Shown: positions 10,685-21,019, counted from the stretch's first letter. The stretch is DNA of 64,000 nt from Emiliania huxleyi CCMP1516 (GCF_000372725.1 NW_005200333.1:201288-265287), one strand, 5' to 3'. Numbers and translations: made by a program. Notes: generated by a model not told the origin, from the sequence alone.

Positions 10685-11309
10685 CCTCCCTCCCTCCCTG
10701 CCTCCCTCCCTCCCTCCCTCTCTCTCTCTCCTCATCGCCACTCCTCTCCTGCCCAGGTGCGGCCGCGCCGGCGCCGCGGGAGAGGTCATCACTTTCGTCT
10801 CTCCACGGCTGCGCGCCGTTGCGCAGCGGATCGCAGGCCAGCTCGGCCTTCCGCTCCGCGCGAGGCGCATCCACGCGGGCAGGCTCGAGACGCTGCCTGG
10901 CGAGCCGAGGCGGCCCGCGCGCCGCGAGACGACGCCCACGAGCCCGCCGCGCGCACCGGGGCGCGTGCACGCCAGAGGAGCAAGAGGGGCCGCGCCGGTG
11001 CCGGTGGCGGGCGGGGTCAGGGGGCAGGGGGCAGGGGCAGGGCGGGCGGGACCGGGAGGTAAAAGGGAGACGCAGGGTTCTCTTTTCGCGCCCTATGGGC
11101 TCACTCGGTATCTTCTAACAAGTGCGGCGTACGTTCTACGTACGTCAGTAAGCCGTAACCCGACACTGACAAGGGCTGCGCCGTGCGCGCCCGCCCCGCA
11201 ATGGGGTCTTCTACAACTAACGACACTGTGTAACAGAGTCTGCGACTTTAGGAGCTCGGCTCGCGCTGCTCGGTTGGTCCCTGCACGTGCAGCGAGATGG
11301 CCATCTTGA
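8160..11309 (+). CDS. DEAD-box RNA helicase, 5' portion missing
   Basis: Nine exons close in phase: about 8160-8303, 8559-8615, 8919-8975, 9137-9327, 9429-9486, 9931-10041, 10212-10297, 10422-10502 and 10757-11309. Motifs in order: Ia (SPSRELAHQ), Ib (VGTAGR), II as LILDEVDEA, III (FASATAD), IV (ALVFVNSPHRA), V (VIATEMGARGLDF) and VI (HRAGRCGRAG). The Q motif and the Walker A ATP-binding loop are absent, and there is no in-frame ATG ahead of motif Ia; the RCC1 gene stops at 8071. Either the 5' exons lie elsewhere or the copy is truncated. Seven of eight introns are GC-AG, and three are filled with 10-20 bp tandem repeats. The C-terminal tail is Arg/Pro-rich and overlaps the 3' end of the convergent gene by 62 bp, so the stop is less certain. 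Confidence 0.75.
8616..8918 (+). repeat. 11-bp minisatellite in helicase intron 2
   Basis: An array at about 8620-8800 of units such as GGCCGAGATGC and GGTCGAGATCA starts at the GC donor itself. The remainder is CCCTCACC-type low complexity up to the acceptor at 8918. Confidence 0.85.
9487..9930 (+). repeat. Minisatellite and duplicated exon edge in helicase intron 5
   Basis: 9489-9625 is an array built on GCAAGAGAGGAGCCGAGAGG. Toward the acceptor, 26 bases of the next exon (9936-9961) appear already at about 9861-9886, separated by ATATCTCCCC-type repeats. The true exon starts at 9931 (VTALVFVNSP). Confidence 0.8.
10042..10211 (+). repeat. 11-bp minisatellite in helicase intron 6
   Basis: The array at 10044-10196 consists of CTCGGCCGCAC/CTCGGCTCCAC units and begins at the GC donor. 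It is close to the reverse complement of the array in intron 2 of the same gene. Confidence 0.85.
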
Positions 11310-13149
11310 AAAAGTTGTACTTGACGACGGCGCGGTCGCCCTTGTTCGTGAAGTCGACGCCGAGCTCCGGGTCGTAGGTGAGCTCGTCGTCCGCATTCTC
11401 CGGCTTGCTCGTGAAGCGCATCATTGCCGCGTACGACGCATTGTCCGTCGGCCAGCGGCGCGCGTTGCGCAGCGCAGCCACGTCGTCGTCGTCGGGGTTG
11501 GCGACGATGCCGCAGTACGAGGCGATCGAGAACTCGGCGCAGCACCAGCCGCGGTTCTGGTACGGCACGCGGTTGACCATGCCCCACACGTCGCCGCCGG
11601 GGAAGCGCTCCGCGGCGGGCCGCCCCAGGCCCTCGAGCATCGGCAGCACGACCACCTCACAGCCGCTGTACGAATAGAGCCGGCCCATGTCCCACATGGC
11701 GAAGCCGAAGGCGCGGCGCTGTTTTGGCGTCCTGTCCGGGTAGTAGCTCACGCGGTTGTGCTCAAAGTAGGCCGGCGCGCTCGCGTCGCCGCCCTCGGCG
11801 CGGCCGTCGTACGTGCGGCCCATCTTTGCGTCTTGCGTCAACGAGCAGAAGTCGAAGAAGACCAGGTCGTCGTCCGTCGGCGGCGGCTGCAGCCGTGCGA
11901 GGGTGTCAGCGAGGCGGCGCATCTTGCTGCCGCTCGGGTTTGGGTGCACTTCCGTCTCCCAGCCGTGCGACACGACGAGCGTTCGCCGCCCAGCGGGAGG
12001 CGCGCCGACGATATAGCCGTCCGGACGCAGCTCCTGCCGCCGCGGGAATGGACCGCCGCTTCCAGCCAGCTCGCGAATGTAGCCGACACGCAGCCACGCG
12101 ATCTGGCCCTCGTCGCAGAAGCGATTGAAGCCGACGGCGTCGTGGCGCACGGGCGGCATCCTAATGAGCGCGTCCCTTAGCAGCCCCCACACGAGCAGCC
12201 GGTTGCCCTCCCAGGGTGTGTGCAGGGTCCTCAGAAACAGGTCCTGCAGGTCCTCGAAGCGTGCGGGGTCGGTGCCGGTGCGGATCAGCGCCATTGCTTC
12301 GGCGTCGCTCCGCAGGCCGATGATGCGCTGGCAGTAGGCGGGCAGAACTACGTCGAGCATGGCCCACAGCCGATCGAGGAAGGGCGTCTTCATGATGTTC
12401 GCGCCATCGACCCCATAGACACGAGGCAGTAGAATGGTTCGCACACGCCAGTAACACAACATCGGTGTGAAATCGTCGTTCATCCGAAAGAACAGCTTGC
12501 TCTCAGTGCACGAGTCGCGAGGAGCCCCGCGCTTCCCGCTCGTCCAGCGGCCGTCATCTGTGTAGGAGAAGAGGCTCGAAAACATCATGAACACGAGGTC
12601 CTCGTCGGTTGCTCCCTCCTGCTCGAGGACAGCGGCCATATCACGCAGAATATGGCCCTGCGGATCGGCTGAGCATGCTTCTTTTGCTTCGCTCAGGTTT
12701 GCGGAGTCATCGTTTGCGTATGACTGCCAAGCGAAGGAGACATAATACAGCTCGACGTCGTCTGGCGGCGCGCCGAGGTGGAACGCGCCGGGGATGCGCT
12801 CCAGCGCTTGCCGGTGCGGCAGCCTCGCGCCCTCCTTACGCGCCAGATCCCGGACGAAGCCCGCCTTGAGCCACGCGATCGCATGCCGACCGTCAATAGA
12901 CACGTCGGCCCAAGCTTTGAAGCCTGCATCGTCCCAGCGCGGGTCGGACTTCTCAGCGGCCACCACCGCAAGTGCAGGCGGCACTTCTTCGGCCGCTTCT
13001 GCGGCGGCGGCGAAGTGATCCGCCAAGAATTTATTCAGTAGTGCCGGTGGCGGCTTTGCTGCCAGTAGTGCTGCCGCAGCGCCATCAAGCGCTCGCTTGG
13101 CTTCTGGCGAGCAGTCTGCGTCGAACTCCAATACGCCGCTTTTCGACAT
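11248..13149 (-). CDS. Protein with two tandem TIR/HET-like modules
   Basis: Intronless 633-residue protein starting at the ATG at 13149. Two related halves are visible. Residues about 85-270 contain AIAWLKAGFVRDLA, PHRQAL and YYVSFAWQS. Residues about 345-600 contain QIAWLRVGYIRELA, PRRQEL, LVVSHGWETEVHPNP, DLVFFDFCSL, EVVVLPMLEGL and RGWCCAEFS. The order VSHxW, a DLVFFD strand, a VVVLP strand and RxWCxxE resembles TIR-like or HET-like domains that are expanded in algae and dinoflagellates. The first half is divergent and has lost the SHGW motif. The function is unknown; NAD-related or scaffold roles known for TIR folds are only suggestive. Confidence 0.6.
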   Translation of the reverse strand: MSKSGVLEFDADCSPEAKRALDGAAAALLAAKPPPALLNKFLADHFAAAAEAAEEVPPALAVVAAEKSDPRWDDAGFKAWADVSIDGRHAIAWLKAGFVRDLARKEGARLPHRQALERIPGAFHLGAPPDDVELYYVSFAWQSYANDDSANLSEAKEACSADPQGHILRDMAAVLEQEGATDEDLVFMMFSSLFSYTDDGRWTSGKRGAPRDSCTESKLFFRMNDDFTPMLCYWRVRTILLPRVYGVDGANIMKTPFLDRLWAMLDVVLPAYCQRIIGLRSDAEAMALIRTGTDPARFEDLQDLFLRTLHTPWEGNRLLVWGLLRDALIRMPPVRHDAVGFNRFCDEGQIAWLRVGYIRELAGSGGPFPRRQELRPDGYIVGAPPAGRRTLVVSHGWETEVHPNPSGSKMRRLADTLARLQPPPTDDDLVFFDFCSLTQDAKMGRTYDGRAEGGDASAPAYFEHNRVSYYPDRTPKQRRAFGFAMWDMGRLYSYSGCEVVVLPMLEGLGRPAAERFPGGDVWGMVNRVPYQNRGWCCAEFSIASYCGIVANPDDDDVAALRNARRWPTDNASYAAMMRFTSKPENADDELTYDPELGVDFTNKGDRAVVKYNFFKMAISLHVQGPTEQREPSS

Positions 13150-13194
13150 GGACGCGGCTCAAAAAAAGTATCAGTGTTGTGCAAAAAAAGTAAC

Positions 13195-13319
13195 TAGGAC
13201 GCGCGCTCGGGCTCTCTTGCCCGCAAACCGATCCCGATCATCCGGCCCGCTGGGTGCGCTTCTCAGCTCCTCGGCCCTGGATGTGAGGCTGATGACTGCA
13301 CTCCAAGTGCTCCAAGTGC
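13195..13319 (+). repeat. Dispersed repeat A, copy 1 (partial)
   Basis: Shares about 120 bp (CCCGATCATCCGGCCCGCTG through CTCCAAGTGCTCCAAG) with copies at 56040-56236 and 61217-61411. A terminal fragment lies near 49990-50018 in reverse orientation. Confidence 0.85.
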
Positions 13320-13664
13320 GATGCAAGGCGTGGGCGGTTGAGCATCCCTCCAGGGGGCCCTCTGCGCCGGGGAGGCATTGTTGGAGGCTAGGACGCAAGC
13401 GTCCGTCGCGCCCTTTTCAAACTCGAGGCCCACTGCTCCGCTACGCCCCGAGCGAGCGAGGTCAGATCCTTCTATCTACTCTGTTGAGAGAGAGAGAGAG
13501 AGAGATTTTTGAAAACCAACAAGAAATCTCTCTGTTGATGACAAGACTTGTCTACTGGCTGGAGCCGAGCAGGAGGGCCCGGCGCACAACCCCTGTGCAA
13601 CTCAGCCTCCGCACCCCGTACCAGCGTACCACACACAGGTGTGTATTATTGTTGCTTGGGGCGG

Positions 13665-13805
13665 CCTTCATGCTGAAATTCTGGAAAGATCTGGCCGGGC
13701 CCTGCCCCCACCCCTACCAACCTACTACCTACCTACCCTACTTATGGGGAACTAAAAAAGAAATCATAGGATGGGTGAAGGTGGGATACAACCCCCTAGT
13801 CCTCC
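13665..13805 (-). repeat. Dispersed repeat B, inverted copy
   Basis: The reverse complement matches 22413-22556 over about 135 bp, including CCCACCTTCAC, GATTTCTTTTTTAGTT and a TAGG tetranucleotide run. Confidence 0.8.
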
Positions 13806-14329
13806 GGTCCACACGGGTACCCCCGTGCTAGGACAACAAGGCCCCACGGTACACGGCGTCTCCAAATTAGGCGAGTCACATGTGTGGTGATTGGGATCAA
13901 AGCGCTGACTGAGAGTCATGAATGAATGTGCGTATGTGTATGTTGTCATGTGGGAGAGCAATGTCGGCGGCTGTAAACTGTCGAAGGCGACAGAGAGAGC
14001 AAGGGGAGCGTGCCGAGATGGAATGAAATGCGAAGTTGCCTTGTTTTTGCTCCTGAGGTGCCCGCCCGAGAGATAGACCGGTTTAAGTTGAGGTTCCACG
14101 GTCTCCAGGATGGAGGTGCCGATCTGGATGTGGGGGTCCAGGCAGCGCAGGGAGGCTGTTGTGGCCCACCCAACTGTATCCATGGGAGTCACAAACGGTA
14201 CTGCACTCGCGGCTGCTCACGACACTCAAACCCACCACCTGCCTCCTACTCTGTACGAGGAGCCGACAGCCGTTTCACCCGTGCAAAACACATCTACGCA
14301 AGACCAGTAGATCGTTGGGGTAGAGGTAG

Positions 14330-15860
14330 ATTAAGACTGGAGATCCTAGCGGATCTCTCACACGGACACGCCCAAGTCTCGCCAGTAGATCCCTCCTGTC
14401 CGGTTCCCCATTCAAGACTAAAGATCGAAGATTGAGATTGTGGATTGCAGATCGCTCTGAGCAGCAACAGGGCCAAAATGTGGAGATAGGAGATGGAGAA
14501 TGCAGATTGTAGATCCTAGCGCCCAGCCATCCGCCCCAGATGTGAGATCGAAGATTGAAAATGGAGGTCGTAGATTGCTGCCGGCGGCGACAGTGGCCAT
14601 GAAGTAGAAGATTGGAGATTGGAGATGAGAGGTGGTCAGTGGTAATGAATCCATAGCGCATCTCCTTGAAGGTTTGAGCCCCCCTTCCTCCCCCGGGCCC
14701 CCGAATCGAGATTGGAGATTGGAGATTGGAGATGGAGATCGGAGACCTGTGTGAATCCGGCCTAAGATGACGACGTTGGAGATTGGAGATTGAAGATGGA
14801 GATCGGAGATCTGACTGGAACCCCGGCCTAAGATGACGACGCTGTGGATCAGAAAATATTGGAGATGGGGAGATCGGAGTCCACCCACCCCCTAGTGGTG
14901 TTGGTAGATGTTTTATAGATTTTTGTTTTTTCCTGTGGTCTGTGCGCGGACGGCCCGGGGAGCCTGCGGCGCCATTTTAATCTGCGCTCCTCTTTATGGC
15001 CTGCGGCGCCTGGCTTTTGAGCTTGGAAGTGTAAACGAGTCCGCCAGGGCGGTCTGCAAACGGAGCGCGCTGCGCGCGCGGTCTATGTACGCGGTCTATG
15101 TCGGCGAGCCTATTTGCCGAGTTGGCAGCGTGGACACCATGATACCGCCCCCAGTTCGGCGTAGACCGCGCGCGCCGCGCAGCGCGCTCCGTGTTTGCAG
15201 ACCGCCCTGGCGGACTCGTTTACACTTCCAAGCTCAAGCCAAGGCGCCGCAGGCCATAAAGAGGAGCGCAGATTAAAATGGCGCCGCAGGCTCCCCGGCG
15301 CAACCCCGGGCCGTCCGCGCACAGACCTTTATCTAAAAACAAAACAAAAAAATCGATGAGACACCACTAGGGGCTGGGGGGCTCCGATCTCCATCTCTCC
15401 AGTACTCTCCAATCTCCAGCGTCGCGCTACATCTTAGGCCGGATCCTCATCTTAGGCCGGATTCAGTCAGATCTCCGATCTCCATCTCCAATCTCCAATC
15501 TCCAATCTCGATTCGGGGGCCCGGGGGAGGAGGGGGATTCAAACCTTCAAGGAGATGCGCTATGGACTCATTCACAATGCAAAAGGATCTCCACCCTCTT
15601 TTCGCGCCATTTTGCAATCTCCAGTCGGCCCACACGATCTCTAGGCGCCTTCGGCGCGAAGTCTCAGAATCTCCACCTCTGTCGCAAGATCTCAAGCGAC
15701 TGCACGCACCAAACTCGAGATCTCAGACTCCTCTCGAGCATCTACACCGGAGAAGATTTGCCTCCACCAGTTCTTCAGTCTACTGCTGCTCTTGGCAGGA
15801 GATTTGCCACTTAAGAGATCTCTAAAAGGCATCTACGATCTACAGTCCAAGGGATCTCTT
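14330..15860. mobile_element. Foldback-like element with long inverted arms
   Basis: The arms at about 14644-15110 and 15150-15577 are imperfect reverse complements of each other, centred near 15130. Shared landmarks are the AATCCATAGCGCATC end, the GAATCGAGATTGGAGATTGG run, CCTAGTGGTG, GCGCGGACGGCCCGGG and GGTCTGCAAAC. Outside the arms the DNA is made of degenerate GGAGATT heptamers on the left and the complement AATCTCC on the right, so strand polarity flips at the centre. No transposase is visible; it could be a non-autonomous foldback transposon or a palindromic duplication. Confidence 0.75.
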
Positions 15861-16057
15861 CCGATGTTGGTTGTTGCGTAGAGGGTAGAGAGATGTCCAT
15901 GTATGTCCAGCGCCCGGCCCCTAGCTATTAGAGTAGTCTTGTGGGACCCAGTGGGCCTGCCCCTCCCCGGGATCCCGGCACCCCGGCCGAATTTAATTGT
16001 ATCTATTTACCGAACCATGACGCATGTGAGCTACATACACGGCTCCTACAGGGTGAC

Positions 16058-17431
16058 TCAATCCGACTCTCCATGCCCCGCGCCCGCCTCCACGTCGCTC
16101 AGCGAGAGGTCCCTCTCCAGCGCGTCTGCCTCGAGCTTCCGCAGCCTGGCGCGCTTGGCGTGCAGCAGCGGCAGAAAGTCGCTCCAGACCTCCGCCTCCT
16201 CGGCGCGCATCTGCTCGACCTTGGCCGACAGCGTCTCGTCCGCCGCCGAGAGCTCCGCCTGCAGCGCCTCGGTCCTCGCGCGCTGCGCTGCGCGCGCCGC
16301 CTCGAGCCGCTCCTTGCGCTGCAGCAGGTCGAGCAGCAGCGACGCGCCTGCCGGGGGGCGCGCGGCGAGGTGCGTGCGCGGGTGGGGAGGGGCGCTGGCG
16401 GCGGCCACGACGGCGGCGGCCGCGACGGCGGCGGCGGAGAGGCGAGGGAGGGCGAAAGCGACGGCGACGGGTCGATACGCGAGGGCGTGGGGGACGGCGG
16501 CGGGGATGGCGGTGGTGACGGCGGACCGTGGCTCACGCCGGGCGGCGCGTGCAGCTCCTCCATCCGGATGGGCTCCAGCTCCGCCGGCTGGCTGCGCTCG
16601 CTCCGCAGCAGCAGCTCCCTCCACCCCGAGTGGATCTTGTGCCGCCGGACAGTGGCCTGCAGGGGTGTGTATGTTTGTGATGCCTGTCTGCCTGTCTGCC
16701 TGCTGTCTGCGTGTGCGGCGGATACGTGCGTGCGTATTGCGCTCGCGCACCTGCAGCTCTCCCCGCCCGACAGGCAGCTCTGCCCACGCGGACACGCCGG
16801 CGGGGTCGGTCCCGAAGGTGCGCCTCCCCTCGCACCAGCGCGCGGCGAGCGTCCCTCCGCGGCCCGAGCTCCCGCGCGGCGTCAGCGTCAGCGTCAGCGT
16901 CCCGCTCGCCCGCTCGTGGCTGCCGCTCGCATGCGCGGCCGATGTCAAGGACGAGGGCTGGAGCTCGCACACCTCGACGTGGAAGGAGCCGTCGCGCAGG
17001 CGCCACTCGTCCTGCCGCCGGCGCGCAGCCTCGCACTCGTCCGCCGCCACGCAGTCGCCGGACGGTGGCAGCCGCACGAGGAGCGGATACCTCTTCAGCA
17101 GCGGCTGCGACACGAGGTAGAGGACGTCGCCGTGGCGGAGCGCGACCGGCTCGGCCGTCGCGATGGGCTCCGGACGCGAGCCGCGGCGCTGCAGGCCGGC
17201 GGGCCACAGCGCTCCCTCGCGGGAGCGCGCCCTCCACTCGCCGTCCGAGCCAAGCGCGAGCGTGAGCTGCCCGCCCTTGGCCCTGCGCGACACCTTGTTG
17301 GCGTCCGGTCCCTCCCGGTCGGCCTCGCGGAGGTCCTCCCGGCCGAGCACGAGCTCGCCGGCGGAGGCGGCGCAGGCGGGCGCCGCGTTGTCGAGGTGGA
17401 CGAGCGAGAGGGCTGGGGCTGCGGCCGCCAT
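16058..17431 (-). CDS. FHA-domain protein with XRCC4-like coiled coil
   Basis: Three exons (16751-17431, 16539-16656, 16058-16347) close in phase to 362 residues; intron 2 is GC-AG. Residues about 25-105 resemble the PNKP/aprataxin/APLF type of FHA domain (LVLGREDL, NKVSRRAKG, RHGDVLYLV), which binds phosphothreonine. A beta-rich middle (GTLTLTLTPRG to GELQATVRRHKI) is followed by a coiled coil, residues about 268-335, ending in FLPLLHAKRARLRKLE. That ending resembles the XRCC4 stalk motif (FILVLNEKKTKIRSL). The tail is acidic with SD/ESD sites. A role in DNA end joining is inferred from these similarities only; the middle as an XRCC4 head domain is a guess. Confidence 0.6.
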   Translation of the reverse strand: MAAAAPALSLVHLDNAAPACAASAGELVLGREDLREADREGPDANKVSRRAKGGQLTLALGSDGEWRARSREGALWPAGLQRRGSRPEPIATAEPVALRHGDVLYLVSQPLLKRYPLLVRLPPSGDCVAADECEAARRRQDEWRLRDGSFHVEVCELQPSSLTSAAHASGSHERASGTLTLTLTPRGSSGRGGTLAARWCEGRRTFGTDPAGVSAWAELPVGRGELQVRERNTHARIRRTRRQQADRQTGITNIHTPAGHCPAAQDPLGVEGAAAAERAQPAGGAGAHPDGGAARAARREPRSAVTTAIPAAVPHALAYRPVAVAFALPRLSAAAVAAAAVVAAASAPPHPRTHLAARPPAGASLLLDLLQRKERLEAARAAQRARTEALQAELSAADETLSAKVEQMRAEEAEVWSDFLPLLHAKRARLRKLEADALERDLSLSDVEAGAGHGESD

Positions 17432-17903
17432 CAAAGCCGAAAAAAGAATCGTCGCGGCCTGTGGTGCTAGCCGTGCTTTCGTTGGGCGGCGTCTGCCTCT
17501 TCCTATCTCCGTCTTGCAATATCTCGCCAATTCGCGCACGACCTTCATGCCACCTCCTGGCCACCTCGCGGTCTCTCGCTCTCGTCGTTCTCTCCCCTGC
17601 CGCTTCATCTTCTGACTCATCGCCTCGCCCGACGGTGAGAGGCCAAATGTGAAGAGGTAGCGCGGCAGAGTGGCACCGCACCGTCCTCCACAGCACCGTC
17701 CGGGGAGCTCGCCGTCGGCTTGACAGGCTCCATCGTCTGCATCGCCATGGGTCGTGCTGGTCCATGAGGTCTGTGCCAGGCCCAGTTCGTGCTCCATCAT
17801 TTTTGTGATTGATTTTTTAGTCAAGTTGACTTTTTCAAAGCGCCGGACCCTTGTGCGCAGTGCGCTATGCATCGCGCGCGGGCAGCCGCCCGTCCACACC
17901 GCA

Positions 17904-18764
17904 CTACACATCGTGGCTTCGCTTCTGCCCGACCGACGGGCGATCGGCGGCCCCGACGGGCTCGGCTCCGACGGCCGAGGGCCCGGCCGCTTCAGCAGCG
18001 GCGCGGAGGAGAAATGTGCGCACCAGAACCGGGTGTGCATCGGCGGTAGCGGCGGCTTCGGCCACATCCTCACTCACCAGCATCGTTGCCGCCGCTGCCC
18101 AGGCGCCAGCCCAGTCGTAGCCGTCTTCGTCGTCGACGTCTTCGCGTCCGGTCGAGGCGTCAAGCCAATCGCAGTAGCCGTCAGCGATGTCGACGTCGTC
18201 GTTCTCCGCCTGGATCAGTTCATCGCGGTGGTTCCACGGCCTGTCAGGAGGACTCGCCAGCTCCATAGCCTTGCGCTTGAGGCGCTGAAGCAGCAGGACG
18301 GCGGCGTGGCGCTGCGGATGACGGCTCTCGCGCGCGTGCATGCGCGCGCTGAGGAAGGCCAGCTTGACGGCTCGCGCTGTGGCACACGTCGGGAGAGTGA
18401 AGAAGGCTGCCAGGCTCGTGCATGAGAGGAGCGAGTCCACCAGAGCCTTTTGGTTTGCAAAGAATGGCAGGGCCGCTCTTTCGTCGTCGTCGCGTTTGGC
18501 GGCGAGCCTGTCCATTTCAGAGGGCAACACGCGGCAGCTCTCGCACTCCTCGCAATCATCCATGAGGTGGCGATCCCACGAGACCATCTGCATGCGACCG
18601 GCGTAGCAGCCACAGAAGAGCTTCTCGCAGCCGTTGCAATAGCCGCCGAGCGGATCGCATTCAGCGCAAAACAACTTGTTGCACGCCGGGCACGGCCCCT
18701 CCAGGTCTTCACCGCACTTGTCACATGAGGGCTTCACCGGCTTCACTGGCTTGCGGCGCGGCAT
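17904..18764 (-). CDS. Cys-rich putative zinc-binding protein
   Basis: Intronless, 286 residues from the ATG at 18764. The first about 80 residues carry CxxC pairs (CDKCGEDLEGPCPACNKLFC, then YCNGCEKLFCGCY and CEECESC) typical of zinc-ribbon or treble-clef structures. The rest is helical, with an acidic stretch (QAENDDVDIADG) and a basic C-terminal end. I do not recognise the family. Confidence 0.6.
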   Translation of the reverse strand: MPRRKPVKPVKPSCDKCGEDLEGPCPACNKLFCAECDPLGGYCNGCEKLFCGCYAGRMQMVSWDRHLMDDCEECESCRVLPSEMDRLAAKRDDDERAALPFFANQKALVDSLLSCTSLAAFFTLPTCATARAVKLAFLSARMHARESRHPQRHAAVLLLQRLKRKAMELASPPDRPWNHRDELIQAENDDVDIADGYCDWLDASTGREDVDDEDGYDWAGAWAAAATMLVSEDVAEAAATADAHPVLVRTFLLRAAAEAAGPSAVGAEPVGAADRPSVGQKRSHDV

Positions 18765-18954
18765 CAAGCTTGCACCGTCGCTTGCTCTCTCGCCGCCGTG
18801 CTTCCGCGCACGCTCTGGAGTGGATGATTGGCGGTGTTGTTCACTTCTGAATCGCCGCGAGCTCGTAGCTGGTTTGTCGACGGCCTCGCGGCCGAGACAT
18901 CAACAACATTGGCGGGTGGATTTCGCACTCCGGGCCCCCCGGGGCCCCGAACTG

Positions 18955-18995
18955 CCGGTGGCACGGCTGGATTCGGGACAAGGGCTGGGTGGGGT
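18955..18995 (+). repeat. Short dispersed repeat shared with 23185-23225
   Basis: The phrase GGCTGGATTCGGG, then AGGGCTGGGTG and GGTAT, occurs at both places in the same orientation, each time upstream of a gene. Confidence 0.6.
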
Positions 18996-19157
18996 ATTGA
19001 GCGCAAATCAAATCAAGAGGAGGGAGTGCGTGTCTGACGTACGAACGCACCGGGAACCAACAACGGTGTCGCAGGAGCTGCGCAGGAGCGCGCTCCCTGT
19101 ACTCGGCGCGCTGCGCTGTCACTGTGTCACACTGCTCCGGTACTCGATCGGGTGTTC

Positions 19158-20828
19158 TTAGCTCTCCGCGACGCGGAGCGCGCGCATCGCGCCCTTCAGC
19201 TCCGCCACCTGGTCGAGCGCGTCGCCGAGCAGCCCCTTGGCCACGCCAAAGTCGCGCAGCTGCTCCACGCCGCCGCTCGCCCGCACCTCGGCGGCGTGGT
19301 CGGCCACGAAGCGGCGGCACTGCGCGAGGAGCCGCCCGTCGCCCATCGTGTGCGCCGCCTCGAGCAGCGGCACGGCTGTCGCCGGCGCGACGCTCTCCTG
19401 CAGCGCCTGCGCGCATAGCAGCTCGAGGCGCGGCACCTGGTACATCTGCGCCAGCTCACGCAGGTCGAGCGCGCGCTGCGCCCTGCCCTCCTCCTCGCCG
19501 AGGTCGAACTGGTCGGTGAGGAGGTAGTCGACGAGGGCGGTGAAGCTGGCGAGGTCGGTGTGGGACACCGTGACCTCGGCGGCGTCGCGCTCCTTCATGC
19601 CGATGCCAAACATGGTCAGGAAGACCGGGCGCAGAGGACGCACTTGCTCACGTGCTCGATGCGCTCCTCGTCGTCGCCGACCAGGAAGGTGACTTTCCCC
19701 TCTGGGAGGGTGGCGTCGCCCCGCGTCTTTGCGAGGTCAGCCAGGATGGTGGAGGGCGGAACGACGATCGGGGCAAAGGAGGGAGGCGGAGGAGGCGCCG
19801 CCACGCAGACCTGGCGGAGGCCACCGTCCGAACTGACCAACAGCGTGCTGCCGTCGGCGCTGATGGCGACTTCTTCTAGGCAGTCGAACCCCGCCGCGTC
19901 GCCCCCGCCGTCAGCGCTGCCCTCTGTGCCACTGCCCGCGATCGTCGTCACCTCTCCCGTCGCCACCTCCACCCGCCGGATCTTGCGGTTGCTGAAGTCC
20001 GCCACAAACAGCGCGCCGCCGTCTGGGCTGATGGCGATGCCACCTGGGTAGAAGAATTGTGCCGCGTCGCCCACGCCATCGGCGCTTCCCATGCCGCTGC
20101 CCGCGATCGTTGTCACAGCGCCCGTCGCCACCTCAACCCGCCGGATCTTGTGGTTCTCATCGTCTGCCACAAACAGCACGCCGCCATCCGGGCTGAGGGC
20201 AAGGCCACGTGGGCCGCAGAACTCCGCCGCGTCGCCCACGCCGTCCGTGTCGCAAAACTCGCCACTGCCCGCGAGCGTGGTCACCGCGCCAGTCGCCACC
20301 TCCACCCGCCGGATCTTGTTGTTGCCGCAATCCGCCACATACAGCGCGCCGCCGTCTTGGCTAATGGCAAGGCCGCGTGGGCCGCAGAACTCCGCCGCGT
20401 CACCAACGCCATCGGCGCCGCCTTCTTCGCCGCTGCCCGCGAGCGTCGTCACAGCGCCAGTCGCAACCTCCACCCGCCAGATCTTGTTGTTGTTCCAGTC
20501 CGCCACAAACAGCGCGCTCGCGTCCGGGCTGGCAGCGACGGTGTAGGAGTCTCCTGCCGGCAAGGCTGCCACGCGGCGCACGCGCCCGGCCGCCGAGACC
20601 TGCAGCAGCGAGTCCTCGGTCGCGACGTACCAGGCGCCCGCGTGATCGCTCGCAATGCCAACCTGACCGAGCGATAGAGGGCCGTCCTCGCCCTCGAGCG
20701 CCAGCGTGGAGACCTTTCCGACGACGCGCGCGCCAAAGATGGGCGCCTCGAAGCCATCCGCGATCGGGCACGGCCACAAACTCGCCGCCGCCGCTGGTGC
20801 GGGCGCGCTTGCGGGCGGCGGACGTCAT
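19158..20828 (-). CDS. NHL-repeat and BTB/POZ protein with two frame breaks
   Basis: The N-terminal part (to about 19750) holds NHL-type propeller repeats of about 55 residues (GVLFVADDENHKIRRVEVATGAVTT type, with GPRGLALSPDGG). The C-terminal part is a BTB domain (KVTFLVGDDEERIEHVSKCV, then PVFLTMFGIGMKERDAAEV) and a BACK-like helical tail. Such proteins usually act as cullin-3 adaptors. The frame must shift near 20770 (from the ATG at 20826-20828, MTSAARKRARTSGG, into IADGFEAPIFG) and near 19630 (from CVLCARS into PVFLTMF). No splice sites explain either shift. Each needs a single-base change, so sequencing error and a decaying gene are both possible. Confidence 0.75.
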
Positions 20829-21019
20829 CTGCACACGTGAGAAAATGAGAAAAAGAATTCTTAAGAACAAGCCTATCTCACAGCACACTGGCACGACAAG
20901 GGCGCAGACTGGCGCGGACTGGCACACACACAGGCTCACCGCGCGGCGGTTATTCACGAGGCGACCCCAGGGAACCGTGGGGTCACATCTCACTAATACA
21001 GTAAGCATGAATGCTGAGT

